A stretch of 64,000 bases of DNA from Streptomyces natalensis ATCC 27448. GTDB taxonomy: Bacteria; Actinomycetota; Actinomycetes; Streptomycetales; Streptomycetaceae. The translations under genes and the position numbers were made by a program. Below the pieces are notes generated by a model, which was given only the letters and a program-made list of their open reading frames with translations, had not been told where the DNA came from and did no database searches. This document shows positions 42,697 to 53,579 of this stretch, piece by piece. The stretch is from NCBI RefSeq assembly GCF_000935125.1, contig NZ_JRKI01000061.1, positions 248,001 to 312,000 of the forward strand, written 5' to 3'. Every line of letters begins with the position of its first letter. Position 1 is the first letter of the stretch.

Positions 42697-43527
42697 GTGA
42701 GTGACCCGGCGGCCAAGGCCCTTCAGGAGGAGATCGCCCGGGATCTCCAGGTGAGCGCGTCCTTCGAGGCGGAGCGGGAGATCGAGCGCCGGGTGAGTTT
42801 CCTCACGCAGCGGCTGACGTCCACGGGGCTGCGGTCGCTGGTCCTGGGCATCAGCGGGGGGATCGACTCGACGACCACGGGCCGGCTGTGCCAGCTCGCC
42901 GTGGAGCGGGCCCGGGCCGCCGGCCACGAGGCGACGTTCTTCGCGATGCGGCTGCCCTACGGCGTCCAGGCGGACGAGAAGGACGCCCAGCGGGCGCTGG
43001 AGTTCATCCGCGCCGACAAGGAGCTGACCGTCGACATCCGGCCGGCGAGCGATGCGGCGCTGGCGGCGGCGGTGGACTCCGGTGTGGTCTTCCGTGATGC
43101 CCGTCACCAGGACTTCGTGCAGGGCAACATCAAGGCCCGGCAGCGCATGATCGCGCAGTATGCGGTCGCCGGTGCCCATGACGGCCTGGTCGTGGGCACC
43201 GACCACGCGGCCGAGGCGGTCTCCGGCTTCTTCACCAAGTTCGGCGACGGCGCGGCCGATGTCGTCCCGCTCACCGGTCTGACCAAGCGCCGGGTGCGCG
43301 CCGTGGGGCAGGCCCTGGGCGCCCCGGCGGAGCTGGTGTGGAAGGTCCCGACGGCCGATCTGGAGACGCTGGATCCGGGCAAGCCCGACGAGGACGCGCT
43401 CGGCGTGAGCTACGACCAGATCGACGACTTCCTGGAGGGGCAGCCGGTCGACGAGCGCGCCTTCGAGGCGATCGTGCGCCGCTACCGCCTGACCGCCCAC
43501 AAGCGGGAACTGCCGATCGCCCCCTGA
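42697..43527 (+). CDS. nadE: Ammonia-dependent NAD+ synthetase
   Basis: NadE amidates deamido-NAD to NAD with ATP and ammonia. The 276-residue protein is full length, with the PP-loop GISGGIDSTTTGRL (SGGIDS 53-58), GTDHAAEAVSGFFTKFGDG, and PTADLETLDPGKPDEDALG. GTG 42697 has AAGGAG upstream. There is no glutaminase domain, so free ammonia is the donor. Confidence 0.97.
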   Translation: MSDPAAKALQEEIARDLQVSASFEAEREIERRVSFLTQRLTSTGLRSLVLGISGGIDSTTTGRLCQLAVERARAAGHEATFFAMRLPYGVQADEKDAQRALEFIRADKELTVDIRPASDAALAAAVDSGVVFRDARHQDFVQGNIKARQRMIAQYAVAGAHDGLVVGTDHAAEAVSGFFTKFGDGAADVVPLTGLTKRRVRAVGQALGAPAELVWKVPTADLETLDPGKPDEDALGVSYDQIDDFLEGQPVDERAFEAIVRRYRLTAHKRELPIAP

Positions 43528-43688
43528 GGCGCCGGGGCCCCTCGGACATAACCGTCATCGCCCGTCCAGGCTACGGTCACCGCTGCGGTGCCGGGCCGTG
43601 GGCCCGGACGGGCATGCATACGGTCATGGGAAGCCGTGAAGTGCGATCTCAAGATCAACTGTCAGTGGGGGCACCTACGCTCCAAGGC

Positions 43689-44051
43689 ATGGGTTACGCA
43701 GAGCTGCGCGAACTCCAGACCGCGCTGACCACCGCCTCCGACCTCGCCTCCACTCTCCAGCAGGCCCCGACCCGGCACGACGCCGCCCGGCTCGTCGACG
43801 TCCTGCGGCGCGCCCTGAGCGTCGCCGACGCGCTGGGCGCCGAAACGGGCCCGACCGGCTGCGCCGAGCATCCGCACGGCGCCGTCGACCCCCTGTACGG
43901 CGACCGGGAGGATCCGCTTCCGCCGGGTTACGGCAAATGCCTGCTGTGCAACGACCGCCGGCGCCGGGCCGACGCCCACCACCCGCATCCGCATCTGCGC
44001 CCGCGCCGCCCGCATCTGAAGCTGCACGGGCGGCCGCGGCAGACGGCGTAG
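43689..44051 (+). CDS. Uncharacterised small protein with CxxC motif
   Basis: The 120-residue protein is not recognised. Its N-terminal helical part (ELRELQTALTTASDLASTLQ) could be coiled coil. Its C-terminus has CAEHPHGAVDPLYGD, GYGKCLLCNDRRRR (CxxC) and a His/Pro/Arg-rich tail, suggesting metal or nucleic-acid binding. The ribosome site is weak (AAGG), so the start is uncertain. Confidence 0.6.
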   Translation: MGYAELRELQTALTTASDLASTLQQAPTRHDAARLVDVLRRALSVADALGAETGPTGCAEHPHGAVDPLYGDREDPLPPGYGKCLLCNDRRRRADAHHPHPHLRPRRPHLKLHGRPRQTA

Positions 44052-44054
44052 GGC

Positions 44055-44085
44055 GGCGGCCCGGCCGTCCGCCGGCCGGGCCGCC
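44055..44085. terminator. Bidirectional terminator between convergent genes
   Basis: GGCGGCCCGGCCG (44055-44067) and CGGCCGGGCCGCC (44073-44085) form an exact 13-bp stem with a 5-nt loop, 4 nt after one stop and 12 nt before the other. Confidence 0.85.
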
Positions 44086-44096
44086 CCTCGGCAGGG

Positions 44097-44936
44097 CTAT
44101 TCCTTGCCGCCGTCCGCCTTCTTGCCCGGCCGCAGGGCGATCCGGCCCAGTACGGCTGCCACGACCAGCGCGGCCACCGCGATCAGAACGGCGTCGGGTA
44201 CGCCGTTGCCGATCTTCGCCGCCCACTCCTCCAGGCCGAATTCGTCGTCCGCGTCGAGGATGCCGGGCAGCGAACTGGTCCCCCGGAAGCGCAGGAAGAG
44301 GACGCCGATGCCGAGGAAGAAGGCACCGGACAGCAGGGATGTGGTGTGCAGCCGCAGCCTGCCGAGGGTGATCTCGCGGCCGCGCAGCCAGGTGCGGGTG
44401 CCCAGGCGGAAGCGGTCCCACAGCAGCGCCAGCACGAACAGCGGCAGGGCCATGCCCAGCGCGTAGACGGCGAGCATCGCGGCGCCGTACAGCGGCGAGC
44501 CGCTGACCGCCGTCACCGTCAGCACCGCGCCCAGGATCGGGCCCGCGCAGAAGCCCGCGAGGCCGTAGACGCAGCCGAGCAGAAAGGTGGAGACGGCCGA
44601 GCGCGGGGTGATCCTGGCCGCGGCGGCCTGGGCGCGCCGGGAGGCGAAGCCCAGGCCCAGGATCTGGGCGAGGCCCATGGCGATGACGGCCCAGCCCCCG
44701 AGGGTGATCAGCAGATCGCGGTGGCCGTTGAAGAGCCGGCTGACCGCGGTGCTGGCCGCGCCGAGCGGGACCAGCGTGGTGGCCAGCCCCAGATAGAAGA
44801 CCCCGGTACGGGCCAGCAGCCGGCCGGGGTGGGCCAGCGAATAGGCGAAGAAGGCCGGCAGCAACAGCGCGCTGCACGGGCTGAGCAGGGCGAGCGCGCC
44901 GCCCAGGAACGCCGCGAGGAATCCGATGTCGGTCAT
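44097..44936 (-). CDS. ccdA: CcdA-family thiol-disulfide membrane transporter
   Basis: The 279-residue protein has six or seven membrane helices and the paired CcdA cysteines: LSPCSALLLPAFFAY in the first half and LAGFCAGPILGAVLT in the second. It passes electrons from cytoplasmic thioredoxin to extracytoplasmic thiol proteins. ATGA overlap couples it to a DsbA-like gene, its likely partner. The C-terminus has an extra membrane helix (about 250-268) beyond the core. Confidence 0.92.
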   Translation of the reverse strand: MTDIGFLAAFLGGALALLSPCSALLLPAFFAYSLAHPGRLLARTGVFYLGLATTLVPLGAASTAVSRLFNGHRDLLITLGGWAVIAMGLAQILGLGFASRRAQAAAARITPRSAVSTFLLGCVYGLAGFCAGPILGAVLTVTAVSGSPLYGAAMLAVYALGMALPLFVLALLWDRFRLGTRTWLRGREITLGRLRLHTTSLLSGAFFLGIGVLFLRFRGTSSLPGILDADDEFGLEEWAAKIGNGVPDAVLIAVAALVVAAVLGRIALRPGKKADGGKE

Positions 44937-45709
44937 TCGGCGGCCGCCTTGTGGGCCCGTGCCGCGGCGTCCTTGACCGCCTGCGCGAAGACGTCGGTGG
45001 GCTGGGCGCCCGACACCGGCCGCCCGTTGATCAGGAACGACGGGGTGGACTGCACGCCTATCTGGTAGCCCTCGTCCTGGTCGCGCTTCAGGGCGCGCTT
45101 GGCGGCCGCACTGCTCATGTCCGTACGGAACTTCTCCAGGTCCGGCACGCCGCTCTGCCGCGCCAGGTCCACCAGCTTGCCCTCGGCCAGCGCATCGCCC
45201 TTGCGGGTCGTGGCGTACAGCGCATCGTGCAGCTGCCAGAACCTGCCCTGACGGCCCGCGGCCCAGGAGGCGCGGGCGGCGCGCTCGGAGGCATCGCCGA
45301 AGAGGGTGAAGTTGCGGAACTCGATGCGCAGGGTGCCCGCGTCCACGAACTTCTTGATCAGCTCGGGCTGGGTCTCGCGGGCGAAGCGGCCGCAGAACGA
45401 GCACTGGTAGTCGGCGTATTCGACCAGGACCACCGGGGCGTCCTTCCTGCCGACGGCCAGCGGATCGCCGGCCTCGCGACGGCTGGCGCGCCGGGCCAGG
45501 TCGTCGAACGCCTTCTGCTGCGCCGGGTCCTCCTCGGTGTGCACCGAGGCCGCCGCCTCGGGCTCGCCGGTGCGGTCGCCGCTCTCGACGGCCTTGCCGA
45601 CCGCGACGGCGACCGCGAGGACGGCCACGACCAGGGCGATGACCGCGCCGACGGCGGCCAGTTTGCGGGCGGGGGTGACGGCTGATGCGGGCGGTGCGGA
45701 CTTGGGCAT
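44933..45709 (-). CDS. DsbA-like extracytoplasmic thiol-disulfide oxidoreductase
   Basis: The 258-residue protein is anchored by an N-terminal helix (about 17-38). Its thioredoxin-fold domain has the active site C103-S-F-C106 in EYADYQCSFCGRFA and the cis-proline loop GVQSTPSFLINGRPV. It forms or reduces disulfides outside the membrane together with CcdA. ATG 45709 has GGAG 7 nt upstream. Confidence 0.93.
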   Translation of the reverse strand: MPKSAPPASAVTPARKLAAVGAVIALVVAVLAVAVAVGKAVESGDRTGEPEAAASVHTEEDPAQQKAFDDLARRASRREAGDPLAVGRKDAPVVLVEYADYQCSFCGRFARETQPELIKKFVDAGTLRIEFRNFTLFGDASERAARASWAAGRQGRFWQLHDALYATTRKGDALAEGKLVDLARQSGVPDLEKFRTDMSSAAAKRALKRDQDEGYQIGVQSTPSFLINGRPVSGAQPTDVFAQAVKDAAARAHKAAAE

Positions 45710-46036
45710 GCGAAAGCTCCAGTGGTGCGTACGGGTGCCCACGCCTGCGCAGGGAGGCGTGCGGCGGGGATCTGAGGCCGGGTGCGCCGGCCGGCGACGC
45801 GGCAGAAGAGCCCAGGGCCCTTCTGGTGGATCTCCGTGGGAGAAGGAGCGGCGTCCGGTGCGTGCTCTGGGGGTCCCCCCGGCCGAAGGCTGGGGGAGTG
45901 CCGCGCGGAAGTCCTCGATGGGGGTGTCCCCGCGCGAGCGGAGCCGAGCGTGGGGGAGGCGCTACTTGGGCTTTCGTGCGGTGCGGCGAGAGGGCGTGCC
46001 GGACGGCGCGACGCCGCGGAGATCCGTCAGAAGGGC
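45710..46036. other. 327-bp intergenic region with two palindromic repeats
   Basis: No supported gene. It holds two streptomycete-type repeat elements (entered separately) between a DsbA-like gene and an upstream Ala-rich gene on the same strand. The dsbA promoter must lie here or upstream. Confidence 0.5.
45868..45958. repeat. Two REP-like palindromic elements
   Basis: Element 1 (45868-45898) has GGGGGTCCCCCCGGCC - GAA - GGCTGGGGGAG. Element 2 (45920-45958) runs from GGGGGTGTCCCC to GCGTGGGGGAG with GCGCGAGCGGAGCCGAGC between. Both share the GGGGGnnnCCCC...GGGGGAG frame with the element inside blaI. Confidence 0.65.
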
Positions 46037-46516
46037 CTAAATCCGCAGTACGGGCAGGAGCGCGGTGGGGTCGGTGGTGCGGACGGCGCCGGTCGGCGGG
46101 CGGGCGAGGGCCCACTGGGCGGCGGGGTCGGTACAGAGCGGGGCGGGGCCCGTGGTGGCGGGGGCCAGGGGTTCGGCGCGGTGCGGCGAGGGCAGCGGGG
46201 CGGATTCGTCGGACGCCGGGGCGTGGCCCTTCGAGCAGCGCTTTCCCCCGGCGTCGGCGACCGCGGGGGTCGCAGCGGCCGGGCGGTGGACGGACGGCGC
46301 CGACGGCCCGGACGCACCGGATGCCGCGGTTGCGGCGGTTGCGGCGGACGGGGCGGTGGCCGCGGACGGGGCGGACGCCGTCGCCGGGCGGGCCGCCGGT
46401 CCTGCCTGGTCGCCGCCGATCCGGCACAGCATCGGGCCGAAGGCGACCGCCAGGAGGAGCAGCAGGAGCATCGCCGGCGACCGGCGCAGCCGGTGCGCGG
46501 ATAGCTGCCCGGACAT
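46037..46516 (-). CDS. Ala/Pro-rich membrane-anchored protein
   Basis: The 159-residue protein is not recognised. A basic N-terminus and a single hydrophobic helix (about 15-31, AMLLLLLLAVAFGPMLC) precede a long Ala/Pro/Ser/Thr-rich extracytoplasmic stretch. The C-terminal WALARPPTGAVRTTDPTALL looks more conserved. ATG 46516 has GGAGG 6 nt upstream. It may be secreted or anchored. Confidence 0.6.
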   Translation of the reverse strand: MSGQLSAHRLRRSPAMLLLLLLAVAFGPMLCRIGGDQAGPAARPATASAPSAATAPSAATAATAASGASGPSAPSVHRPAAATPAVADAGGKRCSKGHAPASDESAPLPSPHRAEPLAPATTGPAPLCTDPAAQWALARPPTGAVRTTDPTALLPVLRI

Positions 46517-46656
46517 GTCCCTCCTCCGGCGTTCCTGGCGCGAGCGTGAACGTCCCATCCTACGGACCGCCGGCCGCCCGCCGCCTCGCCCGGGGCCCCG
46601 GGGTCCGTCCGACGGGCCGGCGTGGGCCCATCCATCGGACAGACCCTGGCCCCGTA

Positions 46657-47289
46657 TCAGCGGTCACCGACCCGCATCTCGAACCAGGTCGTCTTGCCGC
46701 GCGGCAGCAGATCGACGCCCCAGCGGTCGGAGAGCTTGTCGACGAGGAAGAGGCCACGGCCGCTGGTGTCCAGCTCGTGCACCGGCATCAGACAGGGCAG
46801 CCCGCGGGACGGGTCACGCACCTCGATACGGATCCAGCCACGGCGGCGCAGCATCCGCAGTCCGAAGGAGCGGGCGCCGGTGTGGCGTACGGCGTTGCCG
46901 ACCAGTTCCGAGACGAGCAGGACGGCGTGCTCGGCGAGCTGCGGGGTCAGGGACCACTGTTTGAGCAGGGCGCAGCCGGTCAGCCGGCGGGCGATCCGGG
47001 CGGACTGGGGGCGCGAGGGCAGCCGTACCTCGTCCAGGGTGGGGTCGCCGACGAGATCGAGCCCGGACAGCGGGCGGGCCGGTCCGGTCGCCTGCCTCGG
47101 CACCGCCGTGTCCGCGTCCCCGTCCGGGGTCCCCCAGCCCGCGGCGGCCGGGTCGCTTTCCGGCCGCGGCTGCTCCATACCTTCGAGGCCCGCCATGTCT
47201 CCCATCATGGCCGCTACTTGGCGGTCGGGGTGGAGGAACCAACGGAATCCCATGACCGGAATCGTCGATTCCTCCACCCGGCGCGACAT
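46657..47289 (-). CDS. Anti-sigma-factor-type ATP-binding protein (HATPase_c_2)
   Basis: The protein is up to 210 residues. The GHKL ATPase domain has EVRLPSRPQSARIARRL, the N-box AVLLVSELVGNAVRHTG, the G1 box VRDPSRGLPCL and the G2 box TSGRGLFLVDKLSDRWG. This is the RsbW/SpoIIAB-like class very numerous in Streptomyces; it may act on a sigma or anti-anti-sigma partner. The start is uncertain: ATGs at 47253, 47208, 47205 and 47196 are also in frame and none has a strong ribosome site. Confidence 0.85.
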   Translation of the reverse strand: MSRRVEESTIPVMGFRWFLHPDRQVAAMMGDMAGLEGMEQPRPESDPAAAGWGTPDGDADTAVPRQATGPARPLSGLDLVGDPTLDEVRLPSRPQSARIARRLTGCALLKQWSLTPQLAEHAVLLVSELVGNAVRHTGARSFGLRMLRRRGWIRIEVRDPSRGLPCLMPVHELDTSGRGLFLVDKLSDRWGVDLLPRGKTTWFEMRVGDR

Positions 47290-47393
47290 ATGCCAACGGC
47301 AGCCGGGCCGCCGCCACCTACGGGCTGACCTGCGTCAACGCGCCGCGGCTGAACGGCCGTCGGGCGAAGCGGTCCGGCCGTGGACAAGGTGCC

Positions 47394-47410
47394 CTTAAGT
47401 CCGGATTAAG
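47394..47410. promoter_or_regulatory. AT-rich inverted repeat, operator/promoter candidate
   Basis: CTTAA and TTAAG arms around GTCCGGA, in an AT-rich island (47393-47416), lie upstream of the leftward anti-sigma-type gene. TTGCGG on the minus strand next to it could be a -35 box. Confidence 0.4.
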
Positions 47411-47482
47411 TTTTCCGCAATTCGCCCACACGAGGCATCGGGTCCCGGCCAGGCACCATGCGCCCCGTCAGCCCCGGCCGTT

Positions 47483-48250
47483 TCAGCGGAAGGTGGCCTT
47501 GCCCGGCCCCTCCTCGACAAAGCTGCGCATTCCGGTCTCCCGGTCCTCGGTGGCGAAGAGGCCCGCGAACCAGTTGCGTTCGATGGCCAGACCGGTGTCG
47601 ATATCCGTCTCCAGGCCCGCGTCGACGGACTCCTTGGCGGCCCGCAGCGCCATCGCCGGCCCCGCCGCGAGCCGGGCCGCCCAGGCGTGCGCCTGCTCGT
47701 AGACCTCGGCGGCCGGCACCACCCGGTCGACCAGCCCGAGGGCCAGCGCCTCATCGGCCTTCACATGGCGCCCGGTGAAGATCAGGTCCTTGGCCTTGGA
47801 CGGGCCCACCAGGCGGGCCAGCCGCTGGGTGCCGCCGGCGCCCGGGATCAGGCCGAGCAGGATCTCGGGCTGGCCGAGCTTGGCGTTGTCGGCCGCGATC
47901 CGGAAGTCGGCGCACAGCGCCAGCTCGCAGCCGCCGCCCAGCGCATAGCCGTTGACCGCGGCGACCACCGGCTTGGGGATGCGGGCGACGGCGGTGAACG
48001 CATCCTGAAGGTGCTTGGAGCGGGCGACCATGGCCGGGTGGTCCATGGCCTGCATCTCCTTGATGTCCGCACCGGCCGCGAACACCTTCTCGCCGCCCCA
48101 GATCACCACGGCGCGCACATCGTCGCGGCCGGCGGCCTCCGCGGCCAGTTCGCGGAGCCGGTCCTGGGTGGCGATGTCCAGCGCGTTCATCGGCGGGCGG
48201 TCCAGGCGGATGGTGCCGACGCGGTCGGCGACCTCGAGGTTCACAGTCAT
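47483..48250 (-). CDS. Enoyl-CoA hydratase/isomerase family protein
   Basis: The 255-residue crotonase-fold enzyme has the oxyanion-hole segments KVFAAGADIKEM and VNGYALGGGCELALCADFRIA, and both catalytic glutamates, E109 (GCEL) and E129 (QPEILLGLIPG). It is thus likely a true enoyl-CoA hydratase of beta-oxidation. No other beta-oxidation gene is adjacent. Confidence 0.93.
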   Translation of the reverse strand: MTVNLEVADRVGTIRLDRPPMNALDIATQDRLRELAAEAAGRDDVRAVVIWGGEKVFAAGADIKEMQAMDHPAMVARSKHLQDAFTAVARIPKPVVAAVNGYALGGGCELALCADFRIAADNAKLGQPEILLGLIPGAGGTQRLARLVGPSKAKDLIFTGRHVKADEALALGLVDRVVPAAEVYEQAHAWAARLAAGPAMALRAAKESVDAGLETDIDTGLAIERNWFAGLFATEDRETGMRSFVEEGPGKATFR

Positions 48251-48312
48251 GGGGGAAGGTTAGTCGCCGTTAACGGCGCGGCGCCCGGTGCACCGGGGCA
48301 CAGTGCCCTGGG

Positions 48313-49563
48313 TCACAGCCCGGTCCGCGGCCGGCGCCCCGCCTTCCACTTCTCCCAGGAGAGGTTCCAGTCACCGAAGCCGTTGTCCGGCTGGATCGTT
48401 TCGTCGTGCGCGTTCTTGACGATCACCACATCGCCGATCCGGGAGTGGTCGAAGAACCACGCCGCCGGGGTCGACGGGTCCCCGCCGCCGCGCTCGTCGA
48501 ACAGGCCCACACAGCCGTGGCTGGCGTTGCGGGTGCCGAAGGCGTCCCGGCCGGACCAGTAGTTGCCGTGGATGAAGGTGCCGGACGTGCTCAGCCGCAT
48601 CGCGTGCGGGACGTCCTTGATGTCGTACTGGCCGCCGAAGCCGACGGTGTCGCCGTTCATCCGCGTCACCGGATGCTTCTCGCTGATCACCATCTGGCCG
48701 TTGTACGTCTCGGTGCCCGGCGCGCCGGAGGTGATCGGAATGGTCTTGATCTTCTTGCCGTCGCGGACCACGGTCATCATCTTCGTCCCGGCGTCGACGG
48801 TGCTCACCTGGCTGCGGCCGATGGTGAACGCGACCGTCTTGGCCTGGGTGCCGTAGACACCGGGGCGGCCCTCGACGCCGTCGAGGTCGAGGCGGACGGT
48901 GACCCTGGTGCCCGCCGCCCAGTACTTCTCGGGGCGGAGGTCGAGGCGGTCGTTGCCGAACCAGTGGCCCGCTATCGGCACCGACGGCTCGGCGGTGACC
49001 TTGATGGCGTCCTGGACGGCCTCGGGGTGGGTGATACCGCGACTGAAGCGGATCGAGACCGGCATCCCGACGCCGACCTGCCGGCCGTTCTCGGGGGTGT
49101 ACTGGCCTATGAAGGTGTTCTTGGGGACGAGGGTGGTGAACTTCGCGTGCTCGGCGGCCTCGCGGCCCTTGGCGTCCACCGCCACCGCGTCGACGGTGTA
49201 CTCCGTCGAGGCGCCCAGATGGCCGCTGGGCCGCCACGACGCACCGCCGCCGGATATCTTCCCGGCCACCTCATTGCCCTTCGGGTCGGTGACCTTGACG
49301 GACTTCAGCCTGCCCTTCTTGGCGGTCACCGCCAGCGCACCGCTGGTGGCGACGCCGTCCGCGCCGTCCTTGGGCGCGATCGTCACCGCGGCCTGCGAGG
49401 CGGCCCGGTCGCTCCCCGCCTTCCCGGACGCCTTCCCGCCGTCGGCTTCGTCACCACCGCACGCGGTCACCAGCAGCAGCATCGAGCCGAGCAGCAGTGC
49501 CAGCACACCGCCGCTCCCGTGTGGCCGCCGCCGGCGAGCCGGCTCCCCCGCAATCGGCTGCAC
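48313..49563 (-). CDS. L,D-transpeptidase lipoprotein, paralogue 1
   Basis: The 416-residue lipoprotein has lipobox LLLVTAC (C35), an Ig-like domain (about 60-145), a second beta domain, and a YkuD catalytic domain with H332 in FIHGNYW and S-H-G-C351-V-G-L. It cross-links peptidoglycan by 3-3 bonds. GTG 49563 is chosen because AGGA lies 6 nt upstream. A paralogue lies directly upstream. Confidence 0.95.
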   Translation of the reverse strand: MQPIAGEPARRRRPHGSGGVLALLLGSMLLLVTACGGDEADGGKASGKAGSDRAASQAAVTIAPKDGADGVATSGALAVTAKKGRLKSVKVTDPKGNEVAGKISGGGASWRPSGHLGASTEYTVDAVAVDAKGREAAEHAKFTTLVPKNTFIGQYTPENGRQVGVGMPVSIRFSRGITHPEAVQDAIKVTAEPSVPIAGHWFGNDRLDLRPEKYWAAGTRVTVRLDLDGVEGRPGVYGTQAKTVAFTIGRSQVSTVDAGTKMMTVVRDGKKIKTIPITSGAPGTETYNGQMVISEKHPVTRMNGDTVGFGGQYDIKDVPHAMRLSTSGTFIHGNYWSGRDAFGTRNASHGCVGLFDERGGGDPSTPAAWFFDHSRIGDVVIVKNAHDETIQPDNGFGDWNLSWEKWKAGRRPRTGL

Positions 49564-49727
49564 TGTCACTCCTGGCCCCTTTTCCCCTCGTCGCCCCCGC
49601 GCGGACCTGCGGTCTCCCGCGCGCGCACGCACCGCGCGCCTGTCGTCAGACAACCACATCGCACTGACAGTGAACTCCCCGCCGAGGTCACCGTTCAGTC
49701 CCAAGTGCGCGCGGGCGAGGGCGGAGA

Positions 49728-51011
49728 TCAGCGCAGCGCGCTGCCCCGCTTCCACTGCTGCCACGTCATGTTCCAGCCGCCGAGCCCGTTGTCCGGAGCG
49801 ACGGTGCCTGCCGGGCCCCGGCCCCGGGAGTGGCGCACCTGCACGATGTCGCCGACGATCGACTGTCGGAAGAGCCGGTCGGCCGGGGTCCCACGGCCGC
49901 CGCCCCTGGTGTCCCTGAGGCCGACACAGCCGTGGCTGGTGTTGCGGGTGCCGAAGACCCGGGCCCCCGCCCAGTAGTTGCCGTGCACAAAGGTCCCGGA
50001 CCGGGTCAGCCGCATCGCGTGCGGGACGTCCTTGATGTCGTAGGCGCCGCCGAAGCCGACGGTGTGCCCGTTCATCCGGGTCACCGTACGGCGTTCCAGG
50101 ATCACCATCGTGCCGTTGTAGGTGGGGTTCTTGGCGTCGCCCGCGGTGACGGGGTAGGTGGCCAGCACCCGGCCGTTGCGGCGCACCGTCAGGGTGTGCC
50201 GGGCGGCGTCCACGGTGGCGGTCTGGTCGCGGCCGACGTGGTAATGGACCGTCTTGCTCTGGATGCCGTACGTGTGCGGCCCGCCCCGGATCCCGCGCAG
50301 CCGCAGCCGGACGGCGATATCGGTGCCGGACCGCCAGTGCTTACGGGGACGGAAGTCCAGCCTCCGGTTGCCGAACCAGTGGGGGGCGATCTCGACGGAC
50401 GGGCGGGCGGTGACACTGATGGCGCGCTGGACGGCCGCCCGGTCGGCGATCGGCCGGCTGAACTCCAGCGAGACGATCAGGCCGGCGCCGACGGTGGTGC
50501 GGTCCTCGGGGTGGAAGACGCCCACGAACGCGCCGGGGGGCACGGACGTGGTGAAGGTGACGTGCCGGACGGCGCGGTGGCCGGCGTCGTCGCGGGCCAC
50601 CACGTCGACGGTGTAGCGCACACCGGGGGCGAGCCCGCCCGGTGCCGGGCGCCAGACCCGGCCGTCCGGTGAGATCCGGCCGGCCACCCGCTGCCGGCCC
50701 GCGTCCCCGGTGCGCACGACCTCGACACGCTCCAGGTGCCCGGTGCGCACCTCCACCTCGAAGCGCCCGCCGGCCCGTACGCCGCGTGCGCCGTCGTGCG
50801 GGACGATCCGGATCGCTTCCTTCAGGGAGCGCGGTTTGTCCCCGTCGAAGCCCTCCGAGGAGGAGCAGCCGGCGGGCAGCAGCAGGGCGGCCAGCGCGGC
50901 CAGGGCGGCGAAGCGGATGCGCCGTCGGCGCGCCCGGGGGCGCCCGCGGCCGGGCGCCGGTTCTGCCGGATCCTTCACTGAGCGCTGCGTACCGCCGGTC
51001 ATGGATCGCAT
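49728..51011 (-). CDS. L,D-transpeptidase lipoprotein, paralogue 2
   Basis: The 427-residue protein has the same layout as paralogue 1: lipobox LLLPAGC (C49), Ig-like domains, and a YkuD domain with FVHGNYWAGARVFGTRN followed by SHGCVGL. The C-terminal GGWNMTWQQWKRG matches paralogue 1's GDWNLSWEKWKAG. No clear ribosome site; ATG 51002 is an alternative start. It lies 164 nt upstream of paralogue 1 and may be co-transcribed. Confidence 0.93.
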   Translation of the reverse strand: MRSMTGGTQRSVKDPAEPAPGRGRPRARRRRIRFAALAALAALLLPAGCSSSEGFDGDKPRSLKEAIRIVPHDGARGVRAGGRFEVEVRTGHLERVEVVRTGDAGRQRVAGRISPDGRVWRPAPGGLAPGVRYTVDVVARDDAGHRAVRHVTFTTSVPPGAFVGVFHPEDRTTVGAGLIVSLEFSRPIADRAAVQRAISVTARPSVEIAPHWFGNRRLDFRPRKHWRSGTDIAVRLRLRGIRGGPHTYGIQSKTVHYHVGRDQTATVDAARHTLTVRRNGRVLATYPVTAGDAKNPTYNGTMVILERRTVTRMNGHTVGFGGAYDIKDVPHAMRLTRSGTFVHGNYWAGARVFGTRNTSHGCVGLRDTRGGGRGTPADRLFRQSIVGDIVQVRHSRGRGPAGTVAPDNGLGGWNMTWQQWKRGSALR

Positions 51012-51216
51012 TGTGACGGATCAGGACGAAACGAGCGGGAATGCCATGCCCTTGAATGTCACGAGGCGCCGGGAACACCGACGAGGCTCCGGCCCGAAGC
51101 GTGAGGCAACGCCCGGTTGCGGGCAGAACAACGGGGAGGGCGGGGACAGGCGCGGGGCCGGACACCCGGGCACGGGCCGCCGCCCGACCGAGCCCCGAGC
51201 CGCAGGAGGCCGGCAC

Positions 51217-53475
<2,259 letters not shown>

Positions 53476-53579
53476 GGCGTCGCCGGGGATGTCACGGCCG
53501 GCGCGGTCTCGTCCGCGCCAACTTCCGTGCGGCGAAAACCACATGAGCATTGTCAGTGGTGCGCCTTACGCTCGCGAGT

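Noticed and set aside
53550..53579. TTG 53550 as the start of the first ABC exporter gene
   Set aside because: No ribosome site. The ten residues it adds look untranslated and overlap a plausible promoter for the GTG at 53580. Kept only as an alternative.
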